Below, piece by piece: positions 8,860-15,863 of a stretch of 46,942 bases of DNA (position 1 is its first letter; each line of letters begins with the position of its first letter). The translations under genes were made by a program, and so were the position numbers. The stretch is from Spirochaetales bacterium. Lineage in GTDB: Bacteria; Spirochaetota; Spirochaetia; Sphaerochaetales; Sphaerochaetaceae. The stretch covers positions 1 to 46,942 of the forward strand of contig JALEVV010000035.1 of the NCBI GenBank assembly GCA_022788185.1. The letters run 5' to 3'. The notes under the pieces are model-generated. The model was given only the letters and a program-made list of their open reading frames with translations. It was not told where the DNA came from and did no database searches.

Positions 8860-9979
8860 TCAGAAACTCCTTTACAAGATTGATGCAGGAATCTGCTTCC
8901 TCTTTCGTATTATAGTGGCTGAAGGAAAATCTGATCGTTCCCTCAGGATATGTTCCGATATATCTGTGAGTCATGACATTGCAGTGCAGTCCGACTCTGG
9001 TCTGCACGTTGTTAGCTGCAAGATAGTTTGAAAGCTCCGCCACATCAAAGTCCTTTGATGAGAGCGAGACAATGGGTATTTCAGCTGATGCTGAATGTAT
9101 TTTGATATGTTGAATATCCAATAGGGTATTAAGGAAATATTCCTTAATGCACCTTTCCTTTTTCCTTATCCCGTCTTTATTCCGTTCAAGGTATTCTAAT
9201 GCGGCTTCAAGCCCAATGAGACCGATTATGTTCTGCGTACCGCTTTCAAATCGGTCAGGAAGATTCTCAGGCTGTGTAAGAAGGTCGCTGAAGGAGCCTG
9301 TTCCGCCAAAGATAAGCGGTTTGATCTTCTTTATCATCTCAGGCTTTGCAATAAAGCCTCCTGTACCCTGAGGGCCAAGCAGGCCCTTGTGGCCTGTAAA
9401 GCACAGTACTGAGATGTTATCAGCTTCCATATCAAGCTCGATATGGGGCAGGGCCTGAGCGGAATCTATTATCAGGGGTAATCCGTATTCCCTGAGTACC
9501 TTCCCTGTTTCATGAACAGGCTGTACGGCACCGGTCACGTTGTTTGCAGCCTGAATTATCACAGCTTTTGTTTTTGGTGTTATCAGCTTTGAAATTTCAT
9601 TCGGGATAATTTTACCATTAGCGTCAGCGGGGATTATTGAGTATTTTATTTTTCTCTCGATGAGCACACGCATCAATGCATTGTGCTCCAGGGGGGAGAT
9701 GAGAACCTCATCTCCCTCACTGAGATACCCCTGAATAACCGTGTTAAGTGCTGATGTGACATTAGGTGTGAATACAGTACATTCCGGGTGAGCAGAATTC
9801 ACAAGTGATGAAAGTCTTTCCCGTAAGGAAATTATCTTATCCTCGGCAGAGAAATTATACTCTGTTTCACCTCTCTGGATGTTTGATCCGTTGTTCAGAA
9901 AGTAGTCTTCCATTGCTGAAAGAACCTCTTGCGGCTTGGGAAAGGATGTGGCACTGTTGTCGAGGTAGATTCTGTTCAT
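8840..9979 (-). CDS. Class V aminotransferase / cysteine desulfurase, EF2568-type selenium-locus family
   Basis: A 379-aa PLP enzyme of the NifS/SufS fold. Visible features are the N-terminal YLDNSATSFPKP motif, His99 (LEHN), Asp172 in the PLP-pyridine motif IDSAQ, the Schiff-base Lys198 in TGHKG, and Cys333 in LHCN, the expected persulfide- or selenide-carrying cysteine. It should take sulfur or selenium from cysteine/selenocysteine. This class of desulfurase-like protein is known to travel with orphan SelD and selenium-dependent molybdenum hydroxylases, and here it is transcribed divergently from yedE-tusA-DUF3343-selD. ATG 9979 has no ribosome site; it sits in the loop of a perfect dyad (9969-9990) just after a TATTCT -10-like box. 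Confidence 0.88.
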   Translation of the reverse strand: MNRIYLDNSATSFPKPQEVLSAMEDYFLNNGSNIQRGETEYNFSAEDKIISLRERLSSLVNSAHPECTVFTPNVTSALNTVIQGYLSEGDEVLISPLEHNALMRVLIERKIKYSIIPADANGKIIPNEISKLITPKTKAVIIQAANNVTGAVQPVHETGKVLREYGLPLIIDSAQALPHIELDMEADNISVLCFTGHKGLLGPQGTGGFIAKPEMIKKIKPLIFGGTGSFSDLLTQPENLPDRFESGTQNIIGLIGLEAALEYLERNKDGIRKKERCIKEYFLNTLLDIQHIKIHSASAEIPIVSLSSKDFDVAELSNYLAANNVQTRVGLHCNVMTHRYIGTYPEGTIRFSFSHYNTKEEADSCINLVKEFLNEKGLL

Positions 9980-9990
9980 GAAAACAGAAT
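9969..9990 (-). promoter_or_regulatory. Perfect 8-bp dyad enclosing the desulfurase start codon
   Basis: ATTCTGTT and AACAGAAT arms (9969-9976 and 9983-9990) flank 6 nt. On the minus strand the ATG (9979-9977) lies in the loop. It can be read as a repressor operator covering promoter and start, or as an RNA hairpin presenting a leaderless start codon. It lies in the only promoter-bearing gap of the selenium locus (9980-10050). Confidence 0.45.
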
Positions 9991-10050
9991 ATCACTGATA
10001 TATTGAAAAATCCATTGCATTCTCAAAAATACAATGGTAGTCTAAATAGC

Positions 10051-11124
10051 ATGAAACTACTCAAAGACAAAAGAAATTTACTCATTGCAGGACTCATCAT
10101 TGGCGTCGTCGCCTTCCTGCTCCCGCTCTTCGGCAATCCCAAGAACATGGGATTCTGTATCGCATGCTTCGTCCGTGACATTGCAGGCGGACTGAAGCTC
10201 CATAATGCATCAGTCGTTCAGTACATCCGTCCCGAGATCATCGGTCTCATCCTGGGCTCCTTCCTGATTGCAGTGATCACAAAGGAATTCCGTCCCCGCG
10301 GAGGTTCATCCCCGGCTCTGAGATTCATCATCGCAGCCTTCGTCATGATCGGCGCACTGGCATTCCTTGGATGCCCGTTCCGCATGATCATCCGTCTTGC
10401 CGCAGGTGATCTCAATGCACTGGTCGGACTTTTTGGCTTCATAGCCGGTATTGCAGTGGGTGCTGTTTTCCTTAACCATGGATTCTCCCTTGGAAGGTAT
10501 CAGAAGCAGAGTGCCGTTGAAGGTGTTGCCCTTCCGTTTTCAAATGTAGTGCTTCTTGTGCTCTTCCTTGCCGTTCCGGCACTCTTTGCCTTCTCTGAAA
10601 AGGGACCAGGATCAATGCACGCCCCTGTAATCCTCTCTCTTGCAGCGGGATTAATCGTAGGTGCACTCGCCCAGAAGACCAGACTCTGCATGGTCGGCGG
10701 TATCCGTGATACCATCCTCGTCAAGGATCCCACACTGCTTTTCGGCTTTGTCTCAATCTTTGCCGTAATGCTGGTTCTCAACCTTGCCACAGGAAACTTC
10801 AAGCTTGGTTTTGCAGGTCAGCCCGTTGCTCACTCAGACCATCTCTTTAACTTCCTCGGTATGGCTCTCTGCGGTCTTGGAAGCACAATGCTTGGCGGAT
10901 GTCCCTTAAGACAGCTCATCCTTGCCGGTGAAGGTAACAGTGACAGTGCCGTATCTGTATTCGGACTTCTTGTCGGAGCTGCCATCAGCCACAACTTCTC
11001 ACTGGCCGGTGTTGCAAATGAAGGCGTTAAGACAAATGGCCGTGTAGCGGTAATCTTCGGTCTTGTCTTCCTGGTTGCAGTTGCACTTGTGAAGATTTAT
11101 CAGGTTAAGAAGGAGGAAGCATAA
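10051..11124 (+). CDS. yedE: YedE/YeeE-family membrane transporter, selenium-metabolism type
   Basis: A 357-aa integral membrane protein with about ten hydrophobic segments. YeeE/YedE proteins move thiosulfate-like sulfur, and a selenium-locus subfamily is presumed to move a selenium compound. The paired cysteine motifs are present: GFCIACF near the N-terminus, GCPFRM, TRLCM and GGCPLRQ. I chose ATG 10051 because TTG 10003 would add a charged 16-residue leader; no strong ribosome site is visible for either. The stop overlaps the TusA-like gene by one base (TAATG), so the two are translationally coupled. Substrate is inferred from the SelD and desulfurase neighbours. Confidence 0.85.
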   Translation: MKLLKDKRNLLIAGLIIGVVAFLLPLFGNPKNMGFCIACFVRDIAGGLKLHNASVVQYIRPEIIGLILGSFLIAVITKEFRPRGGSSPALRFIIAAFVMIGALAFLGCPFRMIIRLAAGDLNALVGLFGFIAGIAVGAVFLNHGFSLGRYQKQSAVEGVALPFSNVVLLVLFLAVPALFAFSEKGPGSMHAPVILSLAAGLIVGALAQKTRLCMVGGIRDTILVKDPTLLFGFVSIFAVMLVLNLATGNFKLGFAGQPVAHSDHLFNFLGMALCGLGSTMLGGCPLRQLILAGEGNSDSAVSVFGLLVGAAISHNFSLAGVANEGVKTNGRVAVIFGLVFLVAVALVKIYQVKKEEA

Positions 11125-11330
11125 TGAAGACCATTGACTGCAGGGGACTCAGCTGTCCCGAACCTGTCGTTCAGACCAAAAGAGCCATCGGCGGCCAGAA
11201 GGAGCTTGCCGTAATCGTTGACAACATTGCTGCCAGGGAAAACGTCACCAGACTTGGAAATGCCCTCGGTTATGATGTTGTTGTAAAGGCGGATGGCGGA
11301 GAGTATACTCTTACTCTGAAGAAGAGATGA
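11124..11330 (+). CDS. Stand-alone TusA-like (YedF N-terminal type) sulfur/selenium carrier
   Basis: A 68-aa protein of the TusA/SirA fold. Residues 4-14 contain the signature CRGLSCPEP, whose CPxP cysteine carries a persulfide or selenopersulfide. In many selenium loci the matching protein (YedF) is a longer two-domain protein; here only the N-terminal TusA-like part exists. A strong AAGGAGG at 11110-11116 precedes the ATG. It overlaps yedE by 1 bp and the DUF3343 gene by 4 bp. By position it probably takes selenium or sulfur from the transporter or desulfurase and hands it to SelD or DUF3343; this relay is inference. Confidence 0.88.
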   Translation: MKTIDCRGLSCPEPVVQTKRAIGGQKELAVIVDNIAARENVTRLGNALGYDVVVKADGGEYTLTLKKR

Positions 11331-11542
11331 AGTATATAATAACATTTTATTCACACTACGAGGCCGTTCAGGCCAGACGTATCGCTAAAGGGGGACGCCT
11401 CATAAGCGTTCCTCGTGTTTTATCCTCATCCTGCGGGACGGCAATGGAACTGGAGGAGAAGGATGGTTTTGTTCCTTCCTTCCGCTTCGAAACGCTCTAC
11501 AGACACGATGGGGAAGGTTATTCAAAGGTAACAGATGGTTAA
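11327..11542 (+). CDS. DUF3343 small protein, putative Se/S carrier
   Basis: A 71-aa protein of the DUF3343 family, whose members are often found beside YedE, YedF and SelD and are described only as putative Se/S carriers. It begins with a beta-strand (YIITFYSHYEA) and has a single conserved-looking Cys in the SSSCGTA motif around residue 36, a candidate chalcogen-binding residue. It overlaps the TusA-like gene by ATGA and selD by 8 bp, so all four genes are coupled. Function is not established; the tight coupling supports a role in handing selenium to SelD. Confidence 0.82.
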   Translation: MKYIITFYSHYEAVQARRIAKGGRLISVPRVLSSSCGTAMELEEKDGFVPSFRFETLYRHDGEGYSKVTDG

Positions 11543-12548
11543 ACTCACAAGTATGGTTAAGACCAGCGGGTGTGCGGCAAAGCTCTCTCCCAAGGAGCTC
11601 TTTTCCGTCATCGACACTCTTCCGGTCCTTACCAGTGATAAACTGCTGAATGGCTATGAAGGTGCTGAAGATGCCCTGATCTATGACCTGGATGACGGAA
11701 GGGTGATGCTGGAAACGGTTGATTTCTTTCCTCCCATGGTTGATGATCCCTATACCTTCGGGCAGATAGCTGCGGCCAATGCCATTTCAGATATCTATGC
11801 AATGGGCGGGAAACCCGCCGTGTGCATGAATCTTGTATGTTTCCCTGCCTGTCTGGATCTCTCTGTCCTCAGTGAGATCCTCAAGGGCGGAATCGATAAA
11901 GTACGTGAAGCAGGCTGTGTTATCGGGGGCGGACATACTATCAGTGACCCGACACCTAAGTATGGGCTCTGCGTCACGGGCTTTGCTGAAAAGGGAAAGG
12001 TTTGGAGAAACAGGGGAGCAATACCCGGTGATGTGCTTGTCCTTACCAAGGCTCTGGGAGTGGGAATCATTAACACTGCAAAGAAAGCTGATATGTGTGA
12101 TGATACTTCATTTGAGCTGGCAGTTAAGAGCATGACCACACTCAATAAGCGGGCTTACGAGTGTGCCCTTCCGCTGGAAGTTCATGCCGCAACCGATGTA
12201 ACGGGCTTCTCCCTGGCAGGTCACTCCAATGAGATGGCTGCATCTTCAAAGGTTAAAGTGGTAATTGATTCCTCGAAACTCAATATCATTCCCGGTGCCC
12301 TTGATGGTGCCAGATTCGGACTCATCCCTGAAGGTCTTTACAACAACAGGGAGTATCTGGAGGATAAGGTGACTTTCAGGGGTGATATCCCCCTTGAGTT
12401 GAAGGATATCTGCTTTTCTCCGGAAACCAGCGGTGGTCTTCTCTTGAGCCTTCCGGAAAAAGATGCACAGAGTTTCATCTCCTCCTTCGGAGAGCCTGCC
12501 CGGATAATCGGAAGGGTAGAGGAAGGTGAAGGGGTGGAGATTATCTGA
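11535..12548 (+). CDS. selD: Selenophosphate synthetase SelD
   Basis: A 337-aa cytoplasmic enzyme that makes selenophosphate from selenide and ATP. Cys13 and Lys16 in the motif SGCAAK align with the catalytic Cys17 and Lys20 of E. coli SelD; the catalytic position is Cys rather than selenocysteine. AIR-synthase-like motifs follow (DFFPPMVDDP near 57-66, GGGHT, ATDVTGFSLAGH, SPETSGGLL). ATG 11535 is chosen because AAAGG lies at 11524-11528; ATG 11553 is possible but would leave only six residues before the Cys. No selA, selB, selC or selU is in the window, so this may be an orphan SelD serving molybdenum hydroxylases. It ends 62 bp before the IS256 element. Confidence 0.95.
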   Translation: MVKLTSMVKTSGCAAKLSPKELFSVIDTLPVLTSDKLLNGYEGAEDALIYDLDDGRVMLETVDFFPPMVDDPYTFGQIAAANAISDIYAMGGKPAVCMNLVCFPACLDLSVLSEILKGGIDKVREAGCVIGGGHTISDPTPKYGLCVTGFAEKGKVWRNRGAIPGDVLVLTKALGVGIINTAKKADMCDDTSFELAVKSMTTLNKRAYECALPLEVHAATDVTGFSLAGHSNEMAASSKVKVVIDSSKLNIIPGALDGARFGLIPEGLYNNREYLEDKVTFRGDIPLELKDICFSPETSGGLLLSLPEKDAQSFISSFGEPARIIGRVEEGEGVEII

Positions 12549-12602
12549 TGGTGGTAAGCGACAATTTCTTTATAGTCCTATTTGGGGGAAAAGGAGTGTT
12601 AA

Positions 12603-12610
12603 ATTTCAAA
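12603..12610. repeat. Left 8-bp target-site duplication of the IS256-family element
   Basis: ATTTCAAA at 12603-12610 directly abuts the left end of the element and is repeated exactly at 13953-13960 directly after its right end. Eight bases is the usual target duplication for IS256 elements. Confidence 0.8.
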
Positions 12611-12638
12611 GAGGTTGTCAACGGGAGGTTGTCAACGG
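12611..12638. repeat. Perfect 14-bp tandem duplication in the left IS end
   Basis: GAGGTTGTCAACGG occurs twice head-to-tail at 12611-12624 and 12625-12638. Either copy placed next to the TTTTGTGTAAAT core gives the correct register with the right terminal repeat. Confidence 0.85.
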
Positions 12639-12658
12639 TTTTGTGTAAATAGTTTTAA

Positions 12659-13890
12659 TCATAGTTTTACTCTATCTCCAAACATTATTGACAACTGGTT
12701 GATTATCACACCCCAGTTCTGAACAGGCATGGTCCATTTTTTCGAGATGTTGTTAATCGCCAGATACATGATCTTATAGACGGAATCGTCATCAGGAAAA
12801 GCATTGCGGTTCCTGGTGACTTTTCTCAAGGTGTAGTTAAGGGACTCAATGGCATTCGTGGTGTATATGAGTTTCCTTATCTCTTCAGGGTATGAGAAGA
12901 ACTCCTTCAGGTCATTCCAGTGGTTTTCCCAGGACTTCCTTATTATCGGGTATTTGGAATCCCATATTTCACCGAATGCCTCAAGCTGGTCCAGAGCCTC
13001 TTCCTCATTGGCACTGCCGTAGATTTTCTTCAGATCCCTGCAGATGGCCTTAAGATCCTTATAGCTTACGAACTTCGTGCGTTTCTGACCATGTGCACGA
13101 TGCACAGCTGTACAACGGTCTACGGGAAAACCGCCCTGACGGCTTCAGGAAAGCCCGTGAGGCCATCCATGCATGCAAACAGTATATCCTTCACCCCACG
13201 GGACTTAAGGTCGCTCAGAACGCTCATCCAGAACTTGGCACCTTCATTGTCGGACAGATACATTCCCAATACTTCCTTACGGCCTTCCAGATTGATTCCG
13301 AGAGCGATATACAGGGCTTTGTTCTGGTTCTTTCCGCTTTCCCTGGAGTTTATGCGCAGCGCATCAAGATACACTACGGCATACATATCCTCCAATGAAC
13401 GCCTGCGCCATTCATTGACGTCATCCATCACGGCATTGGTAACCTCACTGATCAGGGCCGGGGACACATCGACATTGTATATATCCTTAAGGTGCTTAAC
13501 GATATCCCTTGCCGTCATGCCTCTGGCGTAAAGCGAGATGATCTGGTCATTGAAGAGTTCTATCCTCTTTGAGTACTTCGGAACGATGACCGGTTCAAAT
13601 TCCCCGGTACGATCCCTGGGGACTTCTATTTCCACTTCCTGATCGCCGGTCAGCACCTTCTTCGTCGTATGTCAGTTCCTGCTGTTCCCGGTATTGTTCC
13701 CCGCAGCAGAGTTCTTCTTATACCCAAGGTGATGGTCCATCTCCGCTTCCAGGGCCTTATTCAGCAATCTGGTTGTTAATGTCTTTATCAGCCCTCCTTC
13801 TCCGAACAACTCATCCTGGGTGATTCCACTTAAATCCAGCTGATCGATTAACTGATCAATCTGATCCTTTTCCTTTGGTGCTCTTGGCAT
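12659..13890 (-). pseudogene. IS256-family transposase, three disabling lesions
   Basis: Reading from 13890, the protein begins MPRAPKEKDQ and runs through the family motif GYKKNSAAGNNTGNSRN to a TGA at 13672-13674 where the family has Gly. The same frame continues (HTTKK, then EVEIEVPRDR, catalytic Asp in YLDALR and in CMDGL) to a TAG at 13120-13122 where Gln is expected. It continues in frame through VQLCIVHMVRN and then loses one base near 13080-13090; the C-terminal part resumes in another frame as TKFVSYKDLK and includes the catalytic Glu in TNAIESLN. All three DDE residues survive but no full-length product can be made. Confidence 0.9.
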
Positions 13891-13952
13891 AAGATTCTCC
13901 TAAATCTATTAAGTTTCTCTTTTACCATTTACACAAAATATCGTACGCCCTC

Positions 13953-13960
13953 ATTTCAAA
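13953..13960. repeat. Right 8-bp target-site duplication
   Basis: ATTTCAAA identical to 12603-12610. It includes the TGA stop codon (13956-13958, minus strand) of the DUF4143 ATPase gene. Confidence 0.8.
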
Positions 13961-15314
13961 GCATCATTACCATATATGGAGGGATACACACGATATCATC
14001 CTTAACTATCAGGTTTCTCGGGTGAATAATATAACTTTCTCCTATTCTGTCTTTATATTTTTCTTTAAATCTTGACAGTGATTTAGTTGTGTATTTTACG
14101 CCTGACTTTACCTCAATCGGAAATATCCTGTATTTCAGTTTGCTGTTATTTGAAAGTACAAAATCTATTTCGATGTCATTTCTGTGTTTCTCTTCGTTAT
14201 AATGCGTATAAAAGTACAGTTTATGTCCGTTTGCAGTAAGCATTTGTGCAATGATGTTTTCATAAAGCATTCCTTCATTTAATGAAAGTTTACCTGATAA
14301 TATCTGCTTATATACTTCATCCTCCAGTAATTCATTTTCATCAAATGCATGGCTTACCAGCAGTCCTGTGTCACCCATATAGCATTTTACATATGTCCTT
14401 ACTTCATTCACCGATAATCCCGTATTAGGATCGCTGCACATAAAGCATTCATTGGATATCATGGAGTCTGCAAGCCAGAAAAATGTCTCCTCGTATTGTT
14501 CAGCTGAAGATCTCTCCTGTATGTTTTTGAAAACCACTCTTTTCTCATGCTGAGAAAGGAGACCGGGTATCTGATCAAATATGGAAAGCACCTTACTCCG
14601 ATACCGGGTATTTATCTTCATGATATCTTCCCTATACAGTTTAAGGATGTCTCTTTTTTCTCTGTCAGCTAAAGAAAAATCCTTATTGTTTTCCACAAAA
14701 AGAATGACAGGTTTAGGCATTCCTCCGACTAACATATATTGTTTAAACAGAAGCATGGCTTTATTATGCAGACTTCTGTCCATGGGTATTCTGTTAATGA
14801 AACAGCTCTTGATGCATTCTAAAAGCATATCTTCTCCAAGAGCCCATGCAAATTCCTCAAAATCCAGTGGATACATGTTCAGATGACGTTCTTCTGACGG
14901 AATTACGATATCTTTTACATTTTCCTTTATTGAGATCAAAGATCCGGTTTCGATATAGTCATATCTTCCATCTGCCACCAGGTACTTTATCGCCGCCCTT
15001 GCCTGAGGATACATCTGTACTTCATCAAAAATTATAACTGCATCCCTTTTTTTTAATCTTTTCCCAAAATGAGCCTGTAGCATCATAAAAAATGTATCAA
15101 GGTCATTCAGATAGCTTTCAAAATACTGCTCTACATCTTTATCTTTTTTTGCAAAGTCAATAAGAATATAATTATTATACTCGTTTCTGGCGAATTCCTC
15201 ACAGATTGTTGACTTTCCGATACGTCTTGCTCCTTCTATAAGAATTGCTTTACTGCCTTTTGATTCTGTTTTCCATTCAAGGAGTCTGGAATATATCTTT
15301 CTTTTCAATATCAT
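13956..15314 (-). CDS. DUF4143-type AAA+ ATPase with C-terminal nuclease-like domain
   Basis: A 452-aa protein. Residues 1-200 are an AAA ATPase with Walker A GARRIGKST (28-36), Walker B IIFDEVQ (94-100) and the sensor-like TGSLIS motif. The C-terminal third is the DUF4143 region and ends with a PD-(D/E)xK-like core (IDFVLSN... FPIEVKSG, about residues 388-415). Such proteins are abundant and laterally mobile in anaerobes; proposed links to toxin-antitoxin or defence functions are unproven. The gene is AT-rich compared with selD and ygeW, consistent with transfer. The C-terminus looks complete despite the IS at the stop codon. Three copies of a 10-bp repeat lie upstream, the nearest overlapping a CATAAT -10-like box 11 bp before the ATG. 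Confidence 0.85.
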   Translation of the reverse strand: MILKRKIYSRLLEWKTESKGSKAILIEGARRIGKSTICEEFARNEYNNYILIDFAKKDKDVEQYFESYLNDLDTFFMMLQAHFGKRLKKRDAVIIFDEVQMYPQARAAIKYLVADGRYDYIETGSLISIKENVKDIVIPSEERHLNMYPLDFEEFAWALGEDMLLECIKSCFINRIPMDRSLHNKAMLLFKQYMLVGGMPKPVILFVENNKDFSLADREKRDILKLYREDIMKINTRYRSKVLSIFDQIPGLLSQHEKRVVFKNIQERSSAEQYEETFFWLADSMISNECFMCSDPNTGLSVNEVRTYVKCYMGDTGLLVSHAFDENELLEDEVYKQILSGKLSLNEGMLYENIIAQMLTANGHKLYFYTHYNEEKHRNDIEIDFVLSNNSKLKYRIFPIEVKSGVKYTTKSLSRFKEKYKDRIGESYIIHPRNLIVKDDIVCIPPYMVMML

Positions 15315-15325
15315 AGCTTTACCTT

Positions 15326-15403
15326 ATTATGCGCATATATGTTTTTATAATAATATCCGATTATGCGCAGATGTAAATATGTATTTTCTTTTGATTATGC
15401 GCA
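15326..15403 (-). promoter_or_regulatory. Three ATTATGCGCA repeats at exact 34-bp spacing upstream of the ATPase gene
   Basis: ATTATGCGCA occurs at 15326-15335, 15360-15369 and 15394-15403, start-to-start 34 bp each time, with unrelated AT-rich sequence between. Each is half of the dyad ATTATGCGCATAAT. On the minus strand each reads TGCGCATAAT, and the nearest supplies a -10-like CATAAT for the ATPase gene. Reads as an operator array. Confidence 0.55.
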
Positions 15404-15863
15404 TTTATCCAGGGGGATTCTTAAAAAATCCGACAAGTTTGTCAAATTTTACTGTAATTGATGTGTTTCTGGTGTATATGCCTTGATGCTGATAGGTAAG
15501 GTTCTGCTTATTGATCATCGTTAGGATAATTGCACGGGGATGGACCGAAAAAGTGCAGGTGTAGCGTTTATTCATGAAAAGATAGGGTGACTTTTGCGCA
15601 TTCAGCCTTAATTAGATAGATTACCTGAATAGTCCCCAGCCAGGATCACCCCACAATATAGGTGAGTTGATGCGTGCCGGGGATTCGTTTTGTCAACTGC
15701 TCAATTAAGATGTTTCTGACAGTATCGTTGCTCTGTCTTTCTTCAGTGACAGAGTTGAAGAAATAATACGTGCAACAAAACGCAACATTTTACTTGCAAA
15801 TGATAATATGCCGTGGTAAAGTATCAGCATAAAATGATTTTCTTTACAGGAGAGTTTTATATT
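15404..15863. other. 460-bp gene-free region before ygeW
   Basis: No coding frame is convincing here. Visible structure: a GACAA/TTGTC hairpin followed by AAATTTTA near 15433-15450; a TCCCC...GGGGA long-range pairing (15633-15682) enclosing TCACC/GGTGA (15646-15650 with 15661-15665); and a CTCTGTC/GACAGAG hairpin around 15731-15755. The last 100 bp should hold the ygeW promoter. No riboswitch class was recognised. Confidence 0.4.

Larger units (their letters stand above)
12611..13952 (-). mobile_element. IS256-family insertion sequence (1,342 bp) with dead transposase
   Basis: The element is bounded by imperfect terminal inverted repeats of about 29 bp. The outer end reads GAGG, followed by a diverged 10-bp stretch, a perfect 12-bp core TTTTGTGTAAAT (12639-12650; complement at 13927-13938), then one mismatch and GT. 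An 8-bp target duplication flanks it. The left end carries a 14-bp tandem duplication (12611-12624 = 12625-12638), so one copy is extra. The right target copy overlaps the stop codon of the DUF4143 ATPase gene, which is preserved. The element therefore entered a roughly 60-bp gap between selD and that gene without damaging either. Confidence 0.85.

Noticed and set aside
12920-13531. 203-codon plus-strand frame over the insertion sequence
   Set aside because: It is the complement of transposase coding sequence with conserved motifs on the other strand.
13672-13674. In-frame TGA at a conserved Gly of the transposase, suggesting recoding of TGA to Gly or selenocysteine
   Set aside because: The same gene also has a TAG and a single-base deletion, and many intact genes here use TGA as a normal stop (for example selD and deoD). 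Decay explains it better.
12639-13938. Taking the 12-bp TTTTGTGTAAAT core as the IS boundaries
   Set aside because: No target duplication flanks these positions. Extending to 12611 and 13952 gives matching GAGG ends and a perfect 8-bp duplication.
15326-15403. Regular 34-bp repeats as a CRISPR array
   Set aside because: Only 10 bp are conserved and there are no cas genes. Unit spacing fits operators, not CRISPR repeats of 24-40 bp.
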